Assembly (NCBI GenBank): GCA_964598235.1
Contig: CAZRAY010000050.1
Span: forward strand, 1 to 11,304
Reading direction: 5' to 3'
Source of the DNA: UBA652 sp964598235
Lineage (GTDB): Bacteria > Pseudomonadota > Gammaproteobacteria > Nitrosococcales > Methylophagaceae
DNA: 11,304 nt
Shown: piece after piece, positions 1-6,218 of the stretch
Layout of the letters: every line of letters begins with the position of its first letter
Position numbering within the stretch: position 1 is the stretch's first letter
Notes under the pieces: model-generated
What the model saw: the letters and a program-made list of their open reading frames with translations, nothing else
Database searches by the model: none
What the model was told of the DNA's origin: nothing
Program-made: the position numbers and the translations under genes

Positions 1-396
1 GGTCATATTGGTGCGATGGGTTTTTGCATTGGTGGGCATTTGGCTTTTCGTGCGGCTTTGCAGCCAGAGGTGAAAGGCGCAGCCTGCTTTTATGGCACTG
101 ATTTACATATCCAAGTCATCCCGAATAAGCCGGGTCAACACAGTATGGAACGCTTGGGTGATATCCAAGGCGAACTCTGCATGATTTGGGGCAAGCAAGA
201 TAATCATATCCCAACTGAAGCGCTCGCTAAGATTTATAAAACATTAAATGAAACAGATATTACCTTCACCTGGCATGAGTTTAATGCCGGCCATGCGTTT
301 ATGCGTGATGAAGGTGATGGCGGTCGTTATGATGCTCAAACGGCTCAGTTAGGCTATCAGCTCGCATTGAATTTATTTAGCAGAACATTGCGTTAG
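1..396 (+). CDS. Dienelactone hydrolase family protein, C-terminal part (5' end outside window)
   Basis: The reading frame is open from base 1, so the gene begins upstream of the window and the ATG at 16 is internal. The translation opens with GHIGAMGFCIGGH, the nucleophile elbow G-x-C-x-G-G of dienelactone hydrolases, with the nucleophilic cysteine at codon 25-27. The other two triad residues are visible: Asp in WGKQDNHIP and His in FNAGHAFMRDEG. The Asp-to-His spacing is 31 residues, the spacing I recall for the classic chlorocatechol-pathway enzyme (Asp171, His202). Family members are cytoplasmic alpha/beta hydrolases; the best known open dienelactone rings in aromatic catabolism, but many paralogues have unknown substrates. 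No aromatic-degradation gene is in view, so the substrate cannot be assigned. The stop TAG is at 394-396. Confidence 0.88.
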   Translation, partial: GHIGAMGFCIGGHLAFRAALQPEVKGAACFYGTDLHIQVIPNKPGQHSMERLGDIQGELCMIWGKQDNHIPTEALAKIYKTLNETDITFTWHEFNAGHAFMRDEGDGGRYDAQTAQLGYQLALNLFSRTLR

Positions 397-447
397 TTAC
401 TTAAGTATTTAGGAGATGAGAATCTGCATAAATTTGATTTAAGTAAC
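396..447. repeat. Perfect 9-bp inverted repeat after the hydrolase gene
   Basis: The arms GTTACTTAA (396-404) and TTAAGTAAC (439-447) are exact reverse complements, separated by 34 bases. The first arm starts on the last base of the hydrolase stop codon. No T-run follows, so this is not a standard intrinsic terminator. It could be a weak 3'-end stem or chance in AT-rich DNA. The same intergenic region carries a 10-base direct repeat, AGATGAGAAT, at 414-423 and 500-509, of unknown meaning. Confidence 0.3.
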
Positions 448-511
448 AAAATATAGTAGAGTTAGGCCACAGGCCTCATCCCACCCACACCCTTGTGAAA
501 GATGAGAATTG

Positions 512-540
512 TTGCCACACCACTAACTTAATTTTATAGA
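512..540 (+). promoter_or_regulatory. Possible sigma-70-like promoter of the VPLPA-CTERM gene
   Basis: TTGCCA (512-517, five of six to the -35 consensus) and TATAGA (535-540, four of six to the -10) are separated by 17 bases. A start site about 7 bases after the -10 would leave a leader of only about 13 bases, with the ribosome-binding site at its extreme 5' end. That makes the assignment doubtful, and a promoter further upstream in 397-511 is equally possible. Confidence 0.25.
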
Positions 541-545
541 ATTTT

Positions 546-551
546 ACGAGG
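546..551 (+). promoter_or_regulatory. Ribosome-binding site that sets the start at 560
   Basis: ACGAGG ends 8 bases before the ATG at 560, a good Shine-Dalgarno position. The in-frame GTG at 551 overlaps this element and so is unlikely to be the start. Confidence 0.6.
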
Positions 552-559
552 TGTTTTCA

Positions 560-1282
560 ATGATAAATTTACAGTCTAAAACTTATTCTCTATTACAATT
601 TTTTGTTTTTTTCCTTCTCTTTTCTATTGCACCAACAATTCAAGCAACCATTGTTGCTCCTGGCGCCACTGTCGCTTTAACAGGAACAACTAATGCTGCC
701 AACCCAGATTTAGGGGGTACGGTACAAAACGACATTTTAATCCCATTCACAATTCTTGATGGCGGAGGTGGCACGCTTATATCAGGGAATTTACAAGACC
801 GTGTAGTACTATCAACAAACTTAGGAACACTAATTTTTTCACCACGTATCCGTGATTTAACGGGAGTTGCTGGTGCAAGCATTGTTGGATTGCAAACGAC
901 AGGATATACGTCCTTCTCCACTGACATTGAGTACCGTACTGATGGTTTGGGCACTATTGGAGCAGACGATGTTAGTCGCAGTGCTGGCTTAGGTGATACC
1001 CTTGATTTTTCATATAATCCTAGCGTGATTACGCCACCCGCAGAAGCCTTCTTTCTTTCCGTTATAACTGATGCAACCATATTTGGGGCAGGGGGCACAA
1101 TCACCATTTCGGCTACAGATGGCGCGGGCAACCCTTTTTCTGTCGTGCTTAATAATACTGTTTCTCCTGCTCTTGCTCCCGTAGGACCTGTTACAGCGGT
1201 ACCTTTACCTGCAATTGTATGGGTATTTAGCGCGGGGTTAATTAGCCTAATTGGCTTGTTTGGTATAAAAAGATATTCGTAG
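560..1282 (+). CDS. Secreted VPLPA-CTERM (PEP-CTERM-like) surface protein
   Basis: The 240-residue product has an N-terminal signal peptide (hydrophobic FFVFFLLFSIAPTIQA, probable cleavage around residue 29) and a cysteine-free, Gly/Thr/Ser-rich middle that looks beta-rich. Its last 27 residues form a tripartite sorting tail: the motif VPLPA at 214-218, a hydrophobic segment IVWVFSAGLISLIGLFGI, and a short basic end KRYS. This is the VPLPA subtype of PEP-CTERM signals, which in Gram-negative bacteria direct export, membrane retention and processing by an exosortase (XrtD is the described VPLPA-associated enzyme), often linked to exopolysaccharide or biofilm matrix. I do not recognise the middle domain, so the function beyond surface or secreted localisation is unknown. 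The ATG is preferred over GTG at 551 because of the SD sequence. The gene appears monocistronic, converging on the DUF3179 gene. Confidence 0.82.
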   Translation: MINLQSKTYSLLQFFVFFLLFSIAPTIQATIVAPGATVALTGTTNAANPDLGGTVQNDILIPFTILDGGGGTLISGNLQDRVVLSTNLGTLIFSPRIRDLTGVAGASIVGLQTTGYTSFSTDIEYRTDGLGTIGADDVSRSAGLGDTLDFSYNPSVITPPAEAFFLSVITDATIFGAGGTITISATDGAGNPFSVVLNNTVSPALAPVGPVTAVPLPAIVWVFSAGLISLIGLFGIKRYS

Positions 1283-1293
1283 GTTTATCTTTC

Positions 1294-1330
1294 TATTCTC
1301 TCTAGCGACGTATAGTCGCTAGAGAGAATA
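1294..1330. terminator. Perfect 16-bp hairpin between convergent genes
   Basis: Bases 1294-1309 and 1315-1330 are exact reverse complements around the loop GTATA. The hairpin starts 12 bases after the VPLPA-CTERM stop codon and lies 100 bases beyond the 3' end of the DUF3179 gene. No U-run follows on either strand, so it departs from the classical intrinsic terminator. Position and stem strength suggest a bidirectional transcription barrier or an mRNA 3'-end stabiliser. The rest of 1283-1429 shows only AT-rich sequence and a weak CCTGA/TCAGG pair. Confidence 0.55.
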
Positions 1331-1429
1331 ACTGACTCCAATTCCTGACATACCTCAGAAAAATTAAAAATCAGGATAAAGTTGAAGCGCATTTAAGCAC
1401 GGCAATGCTCATATCTGAAATATAATCTA

Positions 1430-2362
1430 CTAAAACTGATACACCTCTCCTTCTGGATGAAAGGCATACCAAGCAAACCAGAATGTTGTCACTGATGGGA
1501 TTTCTTTCCCAGAACCATCAAATGCAACGGCGTATTGATGCTGTTTATCATAACGAATAGTGAGTTGTGTGTCCGCAAATTTATCACTTAAATCCATTTT
1601 CTTCTTAGCTAATTCACTAAAGGGATAAGCTTTAAACTGACCCTTGATCTCAATCCCTAATACCATTGACTTAGGAGGATAACTATCATCACTCGCGTCC
1701 ACAGGGAACCATACATTATTGTCTAATTCATAACCTTCATAAGGATCAACTGAGTAATCCCGAAAATATCCCGTTCTGGTCGATAATACGCGTGTATTAG
1801 GATGACGCTGCTGCCAATCCTGCCAACTCGTGTTTTGGAGTGGAATCATGGTTAATTTATGCCCCTTTAGCGGGCCACTGATTGCCGTGCTCATAATTTG
1901 AGACCAGAGGCTTTCTGTTTCCCGATCATACAATAATACATCGCTGTTATATAACAAGCCAGACACCGCAAACCGATGTTTTTTACCCTCTATATTTGTT
2001 AAATAAGCCATGCCACTGCGGCACAAAGGGCAGTAGGTAATCGCGATTGATTGTCCCCCGATATTGTCATTCACAATTTCATGATGGTTCATTATCTTAA
2101 CGGGGTATGCATTGATTTCGCCTAGATAATTCAGCCCTAACACACGATCCGAACCCACCATAAAATCAACACGCTCTGCCGATATAAACTTAGGTCGATC
2201 TAATGCTGGAATACCATCTCTAGGCGGCCCACCACTCAGGATTAAATCCGTAGGAACTGAAGCATTGCTCAGATCAAACCCATTATCAACCGCAACAGAG
2301 AAGCGATTAAATAGCGCTACCGCCAGAATGCCAAGTAAAATAATTAAAATTATCTTTTTCAC
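1430..2362 (-). CDS. DUF3179 domain-containing membrane-anchored protein
   Basis: The 310-residue protein starts with an uncleaved-looking hydrophobic anchor (KKIILIILLGILAVALF, residues 2-18), so the bulk should be periplasmic. Family signatures are NHHEIVND (92-99) and ITYCPLCRSGMAY with a CxxC pair at residues 111 and 114, followed by a middle stretch with SGLLYNSDVLLYDRETESLWSQ. These match DUF3179, a widespread family with no established activity. The CPLC pair suggests metal or thiol chemistry, but that is inference. The start is GTG with no clear Shine-Dalgarno sequence; no other Met occurs before residue 68, and a later start would lose the anchor. The gene lies 30 bases after dinB and may be translated from the same transcript. 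Confidence 0.82.
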   Translation of the reverse strand: MKKIILIILLGILAVALFNRFSVAVDNGFDLSNASVPTDLILSGGPPRDGIPALDRPKFISAERVDFMVGSDRVLGLNYLGEINAYPVKIMNHHEIVNDNIGGQSIAITYCPLCRSGMAYLTNIEGKKHRFAVSGLLYNSDVLLYDRETESLWSQIMSTAISGPLKGHKLTMIPLQNTSWQDWQQRHPNTRVLSTRTGYFRDYSVDPYEGYELDNNVWFPVDASDDSYPPKSMVLGIEIKGQFKAYPFSELAKKKMDLSDKFADTQLTIRYDKQHQYAVAFDGSGKEIPSVTTFWFAWYAFHPEGEVYQF

Positions 2363-2392
2363 TACAGGTTGACGAGCGAAAAGCTAACAATG

Positions 2393-3559
2393 TTACAACT
2401 TAAAATCTAATTGTTGTGTTTCCACTTTATCTTCATTCATAAACCCACTGACCGTCACCCCTACCAACCGCACCGCTTTCTTCCCTGCTTCAGTGCGTTT
2501 CAATAGATCAGGGAGTGTGGCTTGTAGGCTCGTTAAGTCTTGAATTGTTTCTGGATAACTCTGGGCTCTCGTCACTTGCTGAAAATCGGCATATTTCACT
2601 TTTAAGGTCACGGTCTTCCCTGCCAATTCCACTTTCTGTAAGCGATCGAATACTTTTTCTGCTAAGGCATTTAAGTGGTCTAATAGAATATTAGTATCTT
2701 TAATATCTTCTGCAAAGGTGGTTTCTTTGCCTAGTGATTTTCGGATCCGGGTGCTCCGCACAGGGCGATGATCAATACCGCGTGCGATATGGTAATAATA
2801 GTCGGCTGACTTACCAAATTTCAGGGCTAAATCAATTTGCGACCACGTGCGTAAATCAGCGCCCGTTTCAATACCTAACTTTTTCATTTTGGCTTCTGTC
2901 GCAGGGCCAACGCCATGAAATTTACCGACTGGCAAACTGGCAACAAAATCAGCACCCTGTTCTGGTTTGATCACATATAAACCATCAGGTTTATCCATAT
3001 CCGAGGCGATTTTAGCGAGGAATTTATTATATGAGACACCAGCCGAGGCAATGAGATTAGTTTCGGCTTTAATATCCTGTCTGATGGCTTGCGCTATCCG
3101 TGTCGCCGAGCCTGCGTGGGATTCGGTATAGGTCACATCCAGATAGGCTTCATCCAACGATAAAGGCTCAACCTCAGAAGCATAGCGCCAAAATATCTCT
3201 CGAATCTTATCGGACACTTCGCGATACGCCTCAAATCTCGGTGGTACAAATATCGCCTGTGGGCATAATCGATAAGCCCGAGAGCAGGCCATCGCTGAAT
3301 GGATCCTGAATTGCCGCGCCTCATAACTACATGCCGCCACCACCCCACGGCTATTCGGCTGACCGCCAACAATGACGGGCTTATTACGTAAATCAGGATT
3401 ATCGCGTTGCTCAACGGATGCGAAGAAGGCATCCATGTCGACATGGATTATCTTCCGTTGCTTTGATATCTTCGCACGCGTCGTCTTTTCCATCATGGCT
3501 TCGTCAAAAGCAGTCTCAAAATGCTCATGTACAAATTGTACACTCCGCTTTATCGACAA
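2393..3559 (-). CDS. dinB: DNA polymerase IV (Y-family translesion polymerase)
   Basis: Error-prone polymerase that replicates past damaged template bases. With numbering from the TTG at 3559, the sequence shows HVDMD (catalytic Asp41), the steric-gate Phe46 in DAFFASVE, and SLDEAYLD with Asp136 and Glu137. These are collinear with E. coli Asp8, Phe13, Asp103 and Glu104 at a constant offset of 33. KFLAKIASDMDKPDG and the helix-hairpin-helix GVGPATEAKMKKLGI follow, then a little-finger domain. The C-terminus QQLDFKL resembles the sliding-clamp-binding tail (E. coli QLVLGL). The start is uncertain: TTG at 3559 has a good SD (AAGGA, 5 bases away) but gives a 33-residue extension; ATG at 3496 or 3493 gives 366-367 residues, closer to the family's roughly 350, but has a poor SD. 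The gene follows pgpA by 48 bases. Confidence 0.95.
   Translation of the reverse strand: MSIKRSVQFVHEHFETAFDEAMMEKTTRAKISKQRKIIHVDMDAFFASVEQRDNPDLRNKPVIVGGQPNSRGVVAACSYEARQFRIHSAMACSRAYRLCPQAIFVPPRFEAYREVSDKIREIFWRYASEVEPLSLDEAYLDVTYTESHAGSATRIAQAIRQDIKAETNLIASAGVSYNKFLAKIASDMDKPDGLYVIKPEQGADFVASLPVGKFHGVGPATEAKMKKLGIETGADLRTWSQIDLALKFGKSADYYYHIARGIDHRPVRSTRIRKSLGKETTFAEDIKDTNILLDHLNALAEKVFDRLQKVELAGKTVTLKVKYADFQQVTRAQSYPETIQDLTSLQATLPDLLKRTEAGKKAVRLVGVTVSGFMNEDKVETQQLDFKL
3528..3542. promoter_or_regulatory. Perfect 15-bp palindrome near the 5' end of dinB, possible operator
   Basis: TGTACAAATTGTACA is a perfect 7+7 palindrome around a central A. It lies between the two candidate dinB starts, 32 bases upstream of the ATG at 3496 and inside the coding frame if the TTG at 3559 is used. 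It has the look of a dimeric regulator site, but half-site spacing does not fit the enterobacterial LexA box (CTGT-N8-ACAG). I see no convincing -35/-10 pair around it. Confidence 0.3.
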
Positions 3560-3607
3560 TTTTTTCCTTGCCCTGATAAAAAATACTTAGCATGCAAAGA
3601 TATCAAG

Positions 3608-4114
3608 TTACCAAACAATAGTCGGCGCCACGCGCAAGAACCACTGAATGCAAACAAAGGCATAAAATCCTGCTAATACATCATCAACCATGATCCCTAG
3701 CCCACCGTGAATAGCACGATCGGCCAAGCTAATCGGCCATGGCTTAAAGATATCAAAGAAACGAAATAATACAAAGCCGAATAACATCCATTTCCAACCT
3801 GCTGGCGCGGCAATCATCGTCACCATCAAGCCCACAATTTCATCCCACACTACGGCGCCAGGATCAGGTCGCCCTAGCCATATGGCTGTTTGCTGGCAAA
3901 TCCAAATGCCTGCAATAAAGGCAACGATGGTAATGGCAAGATAAACGGGCAATGAAAACTGCATCATTAGCCACACAATCGGAATAGCCACTAAGGTGCC
4001 ATAGGTACCCGGTGCTTTAGGCAATAAACCTGAACCAAACCCTAATCCTAAAAAACAAATAGGACGTTTTAAGGCTTCTTTAAATGTGATATTAGCTTGA
4101 GGTGAAGTGCTCAT
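3608..4114 (-). CDS. pgpA: Phosphatidylglycerophosphatase A
   Basis: Inner-membrane phosphatase that removes the phosphate from phosphatidylglycerophosphate to give phosphatidylglycerol. The 168-residue length is normal. Diagnostic motifs are present in order: GSGLLPKAPGTYGT (27-40), DPGAVVWDEIVG (84-95), FRFFDIFKPWP (117-127) and MVDDVLAGFYA (142-152), with hydrophobic membrane segments between them (about 41-72 and 93-120). The acidic residues in DPG, WDE and VDD are the expected metal/active-site residues. The gene starts inside the end of thiL, with a 23-base overlap, which suggests coupled translation; AAGG lies 6 bases before the ATG, inside thiL. The order thiL-pgpA is typical of gammaproteobacteria. 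Confidence 0.96.
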   Translation of the reverse strand: MSTSPQANITFKEALKRPICFLGLGFGSGLLPKAPGTYGTLVAIPIVWLMMQFSLPVYLAITIVAFIAGIWICQQTAIWLGRPDPGAVVWDEIVGLMVTMIAAPAGWKWMLFGFVLFRFFDIFKPWPISLADRAIHGGLGIMVDDVLAGFYAFVCIQWFLRVAPTIVW

Positions 4115-5090
4115 AACCTGCCTTGTCTGTTGTTATCGTGACTAAATTACCCTTGTCATCAATTCGATAAATACCGGCTTTGCTGTCCACGATACCAATA
4201 CGCGTACAGTTATCGGTGAAGTCAGCCTGCAATCGGCCAAACTCAGCGGGTGATGCGGTAAAACAAAGCTCATAATCATCACCGGCTGCTAATGCAAATT
4301 GCTGTGCCTGCGATTCGGGCAACTTCTGGAGGGCAGGCGATAAGGGTAGGCGATCTAAATCAATTCTTGCCCCTAAACTGCTATTTTCTGGGCCACTCGC
4401 TTCAAGGATATGCCCCAAGTCAGCTAATAAGCCATCTGAAATATCAATTGCAGCAGTCGCAAGACCTGCTAGTTGCTCACCAAAATCAACGCGTGGCGAC
4501 GGTTTATCTAGCCGCTGCTGTAAATAGTCTCTATCTGCTGAATCTAGCACGGCGGCCAACTTGGCATCACCTTGTTCTAAGGCCAGCGCAGCACCTGCAT
4601 CGCCTAATGTGCCAGTAACATAAATCATATCGCCAGATTGTGCACCGCTGCGTTTTAAGGCTTTATCGACATCGGTAAAACCATGCACTTGAATGCTGAT
4701 TGAGAGCGGCCCACTGGTGGTATCACCACCGACCAACTGAATACCATGCTCGCCTGCCAGTGCTGCCAAACCACGAGAGAAATCTTGTAGCCATTCAACA
4801 TCTACATTGGGTAAGGTCAGTGCTAAGGTAAACCACGCTGGTGTTGCACCCATTGCCGCTAAATCACTTAATCCCACCGCAAGGCATTTATGGCCTAGAT
4901 CATAGACGGTGGTATTATCAAAAAAGTGTTTGCCTGAAACTAAGGTATCAATCGATACGGCAATGGCTTTGCCTTTGGGTGCTTGCAATAAAGCACAATC
5001 ATCACCAATGCCAAGCAATACATCATCCCGCGAGGGTGTGAGCGCTGAAAAATACTGTTTGATTAATTCGAATTCTGAAGGTGCTGCCAT
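4092..5090 (-). CDS. thiL: Thiamine-monophosphate kinase
   Basis: Phosphorylates thiamine monophosphate with ATP to thiamine diphosphate, the active cofactor, in the cytoplasm. The 332 residues contain the ThiL/AIR-synthase-like motifs in order: SEFELIKQYF at the N-terminus, GIGDDCALL (27-35, metal and nucleotide binding), SIDTLVSGKHF (46-56), GLSDLAAMGA (73-82), VGGDTTSGP (120-128), AIDISDGLLADL (214-225) and AGDDYELCF (269-277). The first residue of the third motif is Gly, where Asn is more usual (NLSDLAAMGA). Length and all Asp clusters are intact, so the enzyme should be active. An AAGGGG Shine-Dalgarno lies 6 bases before the ATG. It follows nusB by 23 bases and overlaps pgpA; no TPP riboswitch was seen, as expected for an internal operon gene. 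Confidence 0.97.
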   Translation of the reverse strand: MAAPSEFELIKQYFSALTPSRDDVLLGIGDDCALLQAPKGKAIAVSIDTLVSGKHFFDNTTVYDLGHKCLAVGLSDLAAMGATPAWFTLALTLPNVDVEWLQDFSRGLAALAGEHGIQLVGGDTTSGPLSISIQVHGFTDVDKALKRSGAQSGDMIYVTGTLGDAGAALALEQGDAKLAAVLDSADRDYLQQRLDKPSPRVDFGEQLAGLATAAIDISDGLLADLGHILEASGPENSSLGARIDLDRLPLSPALQKLPESQAQQFALAAGDDYELCFTASPAEFGRLQADFTDNCTRIGIVDSKAGIYRIDDKGNLVTITTDKAGYEHFTSS

Positions 5091-5113
5091 GCGGTACCCC
5101 TTGCTTTAATAAC

Positions 5114-5557
5114 TTAGCGCTTGGCGTTAAATTCTGCCTCACGCACTTTTTTAACGACTTTATCTAATACGCCATTCACGTATTTATGGCCCATTTCGCC
5201 ACCCATATCCTTGGCCAGTTCCACTGCTTCATTCAATACCACACGATAAGGCACAGCAGGACGATGCATTAATTCATACGTTGCTAAGCGTAAAATAGCC
5301 AACTCGACAGGATCAATCGAAGCCAAACTCCGATCCACCGCGTCACTCAATGCAATATCTAAGGCATCGGCTTCTTGTGTCACCCCTGACACCAATCCAT
5401 TAAAATACTTGGTATCCATTTTATTAGAAGTTTCATCTGTGATGAATTTTAATGTGCTTGTTTCTGGTTCTTCTTCATTAACGAAGGCTTGATACAGGGC
5501 TTGCACTGCCGCTTGGCGTGCATATGAACGCGGAATACCCTTTGGTTTACCTGCCAT
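5114..5557 (-). CDS. nusB: Transcription antitermination protein NusB
   Basis: RNA-binding factor that, with NusE (ribosomal protein S10), binds boxA of rRNA leaders and supports antitermination. The 147-residue length is typical. The all-helical NusB fold is recognisable from the basic N-terminal helix RSYARQAAVQALYQ (10-23), the central IDPVELAILRLATYEL (81-96), and the C-terminal VLNEAVELAKDMG (107-119) and KYVNGVLDKV (125-134). The ATG shares one base with the ribH stop codon (TAATG), so translation is probably coupled. The ribH-nusB pairing is conserved across many proteobacteria. Confidence 0.97.
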   Translation of the reverse strand: MAGKPKGIPRSYARQAAVQALYQAFVNEEEPETSTLKFITDETSNKMDTKYFNGLVSGVTQEADALDIALSDAVDRSLASIDPVELAILRLATYELMHRPAVPYRVVLNEAVELAKDMGGEMGHKYVNGVLDKVVKKVREAEFNAKR

Positions 5558-6036
5558 TAAACTTTCTCAATTTCACGTAATACATTCACCATTTCAATGG
5601 TGCCCATTGCTGCTTCAGCGCCTTTATTACCTGCTTTCGTACCTGCGCGCTCAATCGCTTGTTCAATGGTGTCTACTGTCAACACACCAAAAGATACCGG
5701 GATATCGAGTTGCAATGCTAATGTACCTAAGCCTTTCACACATTCCCCCGCCACATATTCAAAATGTGGTGTGCCGCCACGAATCACCGCGCCTAATGCA
5801 ATAATCGCATCATATTTTCCCGTACGGCCCATGCGTTGCACAGCCAATGGGATTTCTACCGCACCTGGTACGCGCGCCACATCAATATCTTTCTCGCTTG
5901 CACCATGACGCACTAAGCAATCAATTGCGCCTGACAATAAGCTATCAACGACAAAATCATTAAATCGTCCAGCTACGATGCCAACGCGGATTCCTTTTGC
6001 TGAAAAGTCACCAGATAAGGTTGTAATATCACTCAT
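5557..6036 (-). CDS. ribH: 6,7-dimethyl-8-ribityllumazine synthase
   Basis: Penultimate enzyme of riboflavin synthesis: condenses the 5-amino-6-ribitylamino pyrimidinedione with 3,4-dihydroxy-2-butanone 4-phosphate to form the lumazine. The 159 residues show the substrate-binding FN (25-26), the PGAVEIP motif (57-63), ALGAVIRGGTPHFEYV (80-95) carrying the catalytic-type His91, and FGVLTVDTIEQAIERAG with AGNKGAEAA (about 116-143). All are standard for RibH, which assembles into pentamers or 60-mers. The start ATG has only a distant AAGGG 13 bases upstream, so initiation may be moderate. It is the first gene after a strong terminator, with a candidate promoter 40 bases upstream. ribBA, often its upstream neighbour, is absent here. 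No FMN riboswitch is visible. Confidence 0.97.
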   Translation of the reverse strand: MSDITTLSGDFSAKGIRVGIVAGRFNDFVVDSLLSGAIDCLVRHGASEKDIDVARVPGAVEIPLAVQRMGRTGKYDAIIALGAVIRGGTPHFEYVAGECVKGLGTLALQLDIPVSFGVLTVDTIEQAIERAGTKAGNKGAEAAMGTIEMVNVLREIEKV

Positions 6037-6075
6037 GTTGCTTTGCTAACCCTTAAATTATTTCTTAAGACGTGT

Positions 6076-6105
6076 ATTGTACTGTTTTTAGCGCCTTTTT
6101 GCTAA
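6076..6105 (-). promoter_or_regulatory. Candidate promoter of the ribH-nusB-thiL-pgpA operon
   Basis: On the minus strand, TTAGCA (6105-6100, four of six to the -35) and TACAAT (6081-6076, five of six to the -10) are 18 bases apart. The predicted start falls near 6069, giving a leader of about 33 bases before ribH. A promoter is needed here because a strong terminator precedes it. Confidence 0.45.
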
Positions 6106-6107
6106 AA
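6086..6107. repeat. Perfect 7-bp inverted repeat over the ribH promoter
   Basis: TTTTAGC (6086-6092) and GCTAAAA (6101-6107) are exact complements with an 8-base gap. The element covers the proposed -35 and most of the spacer of the ribH promoter, the right place for a repressor operator. It could equally be chance in T/A-rich DNA. A second, smaller perfect repeat (TAACGC/GCGTTA, 6134-6149) lies further upstream. Confidence 0.3.
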
Positions 6108-6167
6108 GAAGTCCTGATTGATGGTGGCCGTATTAACGCCCTTGCGTTATTCATTCCTACCCGCCAT

Positions 6168-6195
6168 AAAAAAAGGCCGCTTTCGCGACCCTTTT
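6168..6195 (-). terminator. Rho-independent terminator of the giant surface-protein gene
   Basis: On the minus strand, AAAAGGGTCGC and GCGGCCTTTTT form an 11-bp stem with two G-T wobbles around a GAAA tetraloop. The T-rich tail (seven Ts) overlaps the stem base. It lies 24 bases after the stop codon of the 1633-residue gene and before ribH, so the large gene and the rib operon are likely separate transcription units. Confidence 0.85.
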
Positions 6196-6218
6196 CATTA
6201 CGCTATTGTGCTTACATT

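Noticed and set aside
16..18. ATG as true start of the hydrolase gene
   Set aside because: It would remove everything before the nucleophile cysteine elbow; the frame is open to the window edge, so the gene is simply cut by it.
551..553. GTG as start of the VPLPA-CTERM gene
   Set aside because: The GTG overlaps the Shine-Dalgarno sequence that serves the ATG at 560, and adds only three residues.
640..1131. 163-residue open frame on the minus strand inside the VPLPA-CTERM gene
   Set aside because: It is antisense to a gene with a signal peptide, a sorting tail and a good SD. Its Pro/Val/Ser-rich translation has no recognisable domain, as expected of a shadow frame.
3528..3542. LexA (SOS) box for dinB
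   Set aside because: The palindrome TGTACAAATTGTACA has TGT and ACA separated by 9 bases instead of the 8 in CTGT-N8-ACAG and lacks the outer C and G, so it does not fit the enterobacterial LexA consensus.
6037..6165. FMN riboswitch upstream of ribH
   Set aside because: The leader after the proposed promoter is about 33 bases, and the upstream 130 bases lack the conserved multi-stem RFN pattern.
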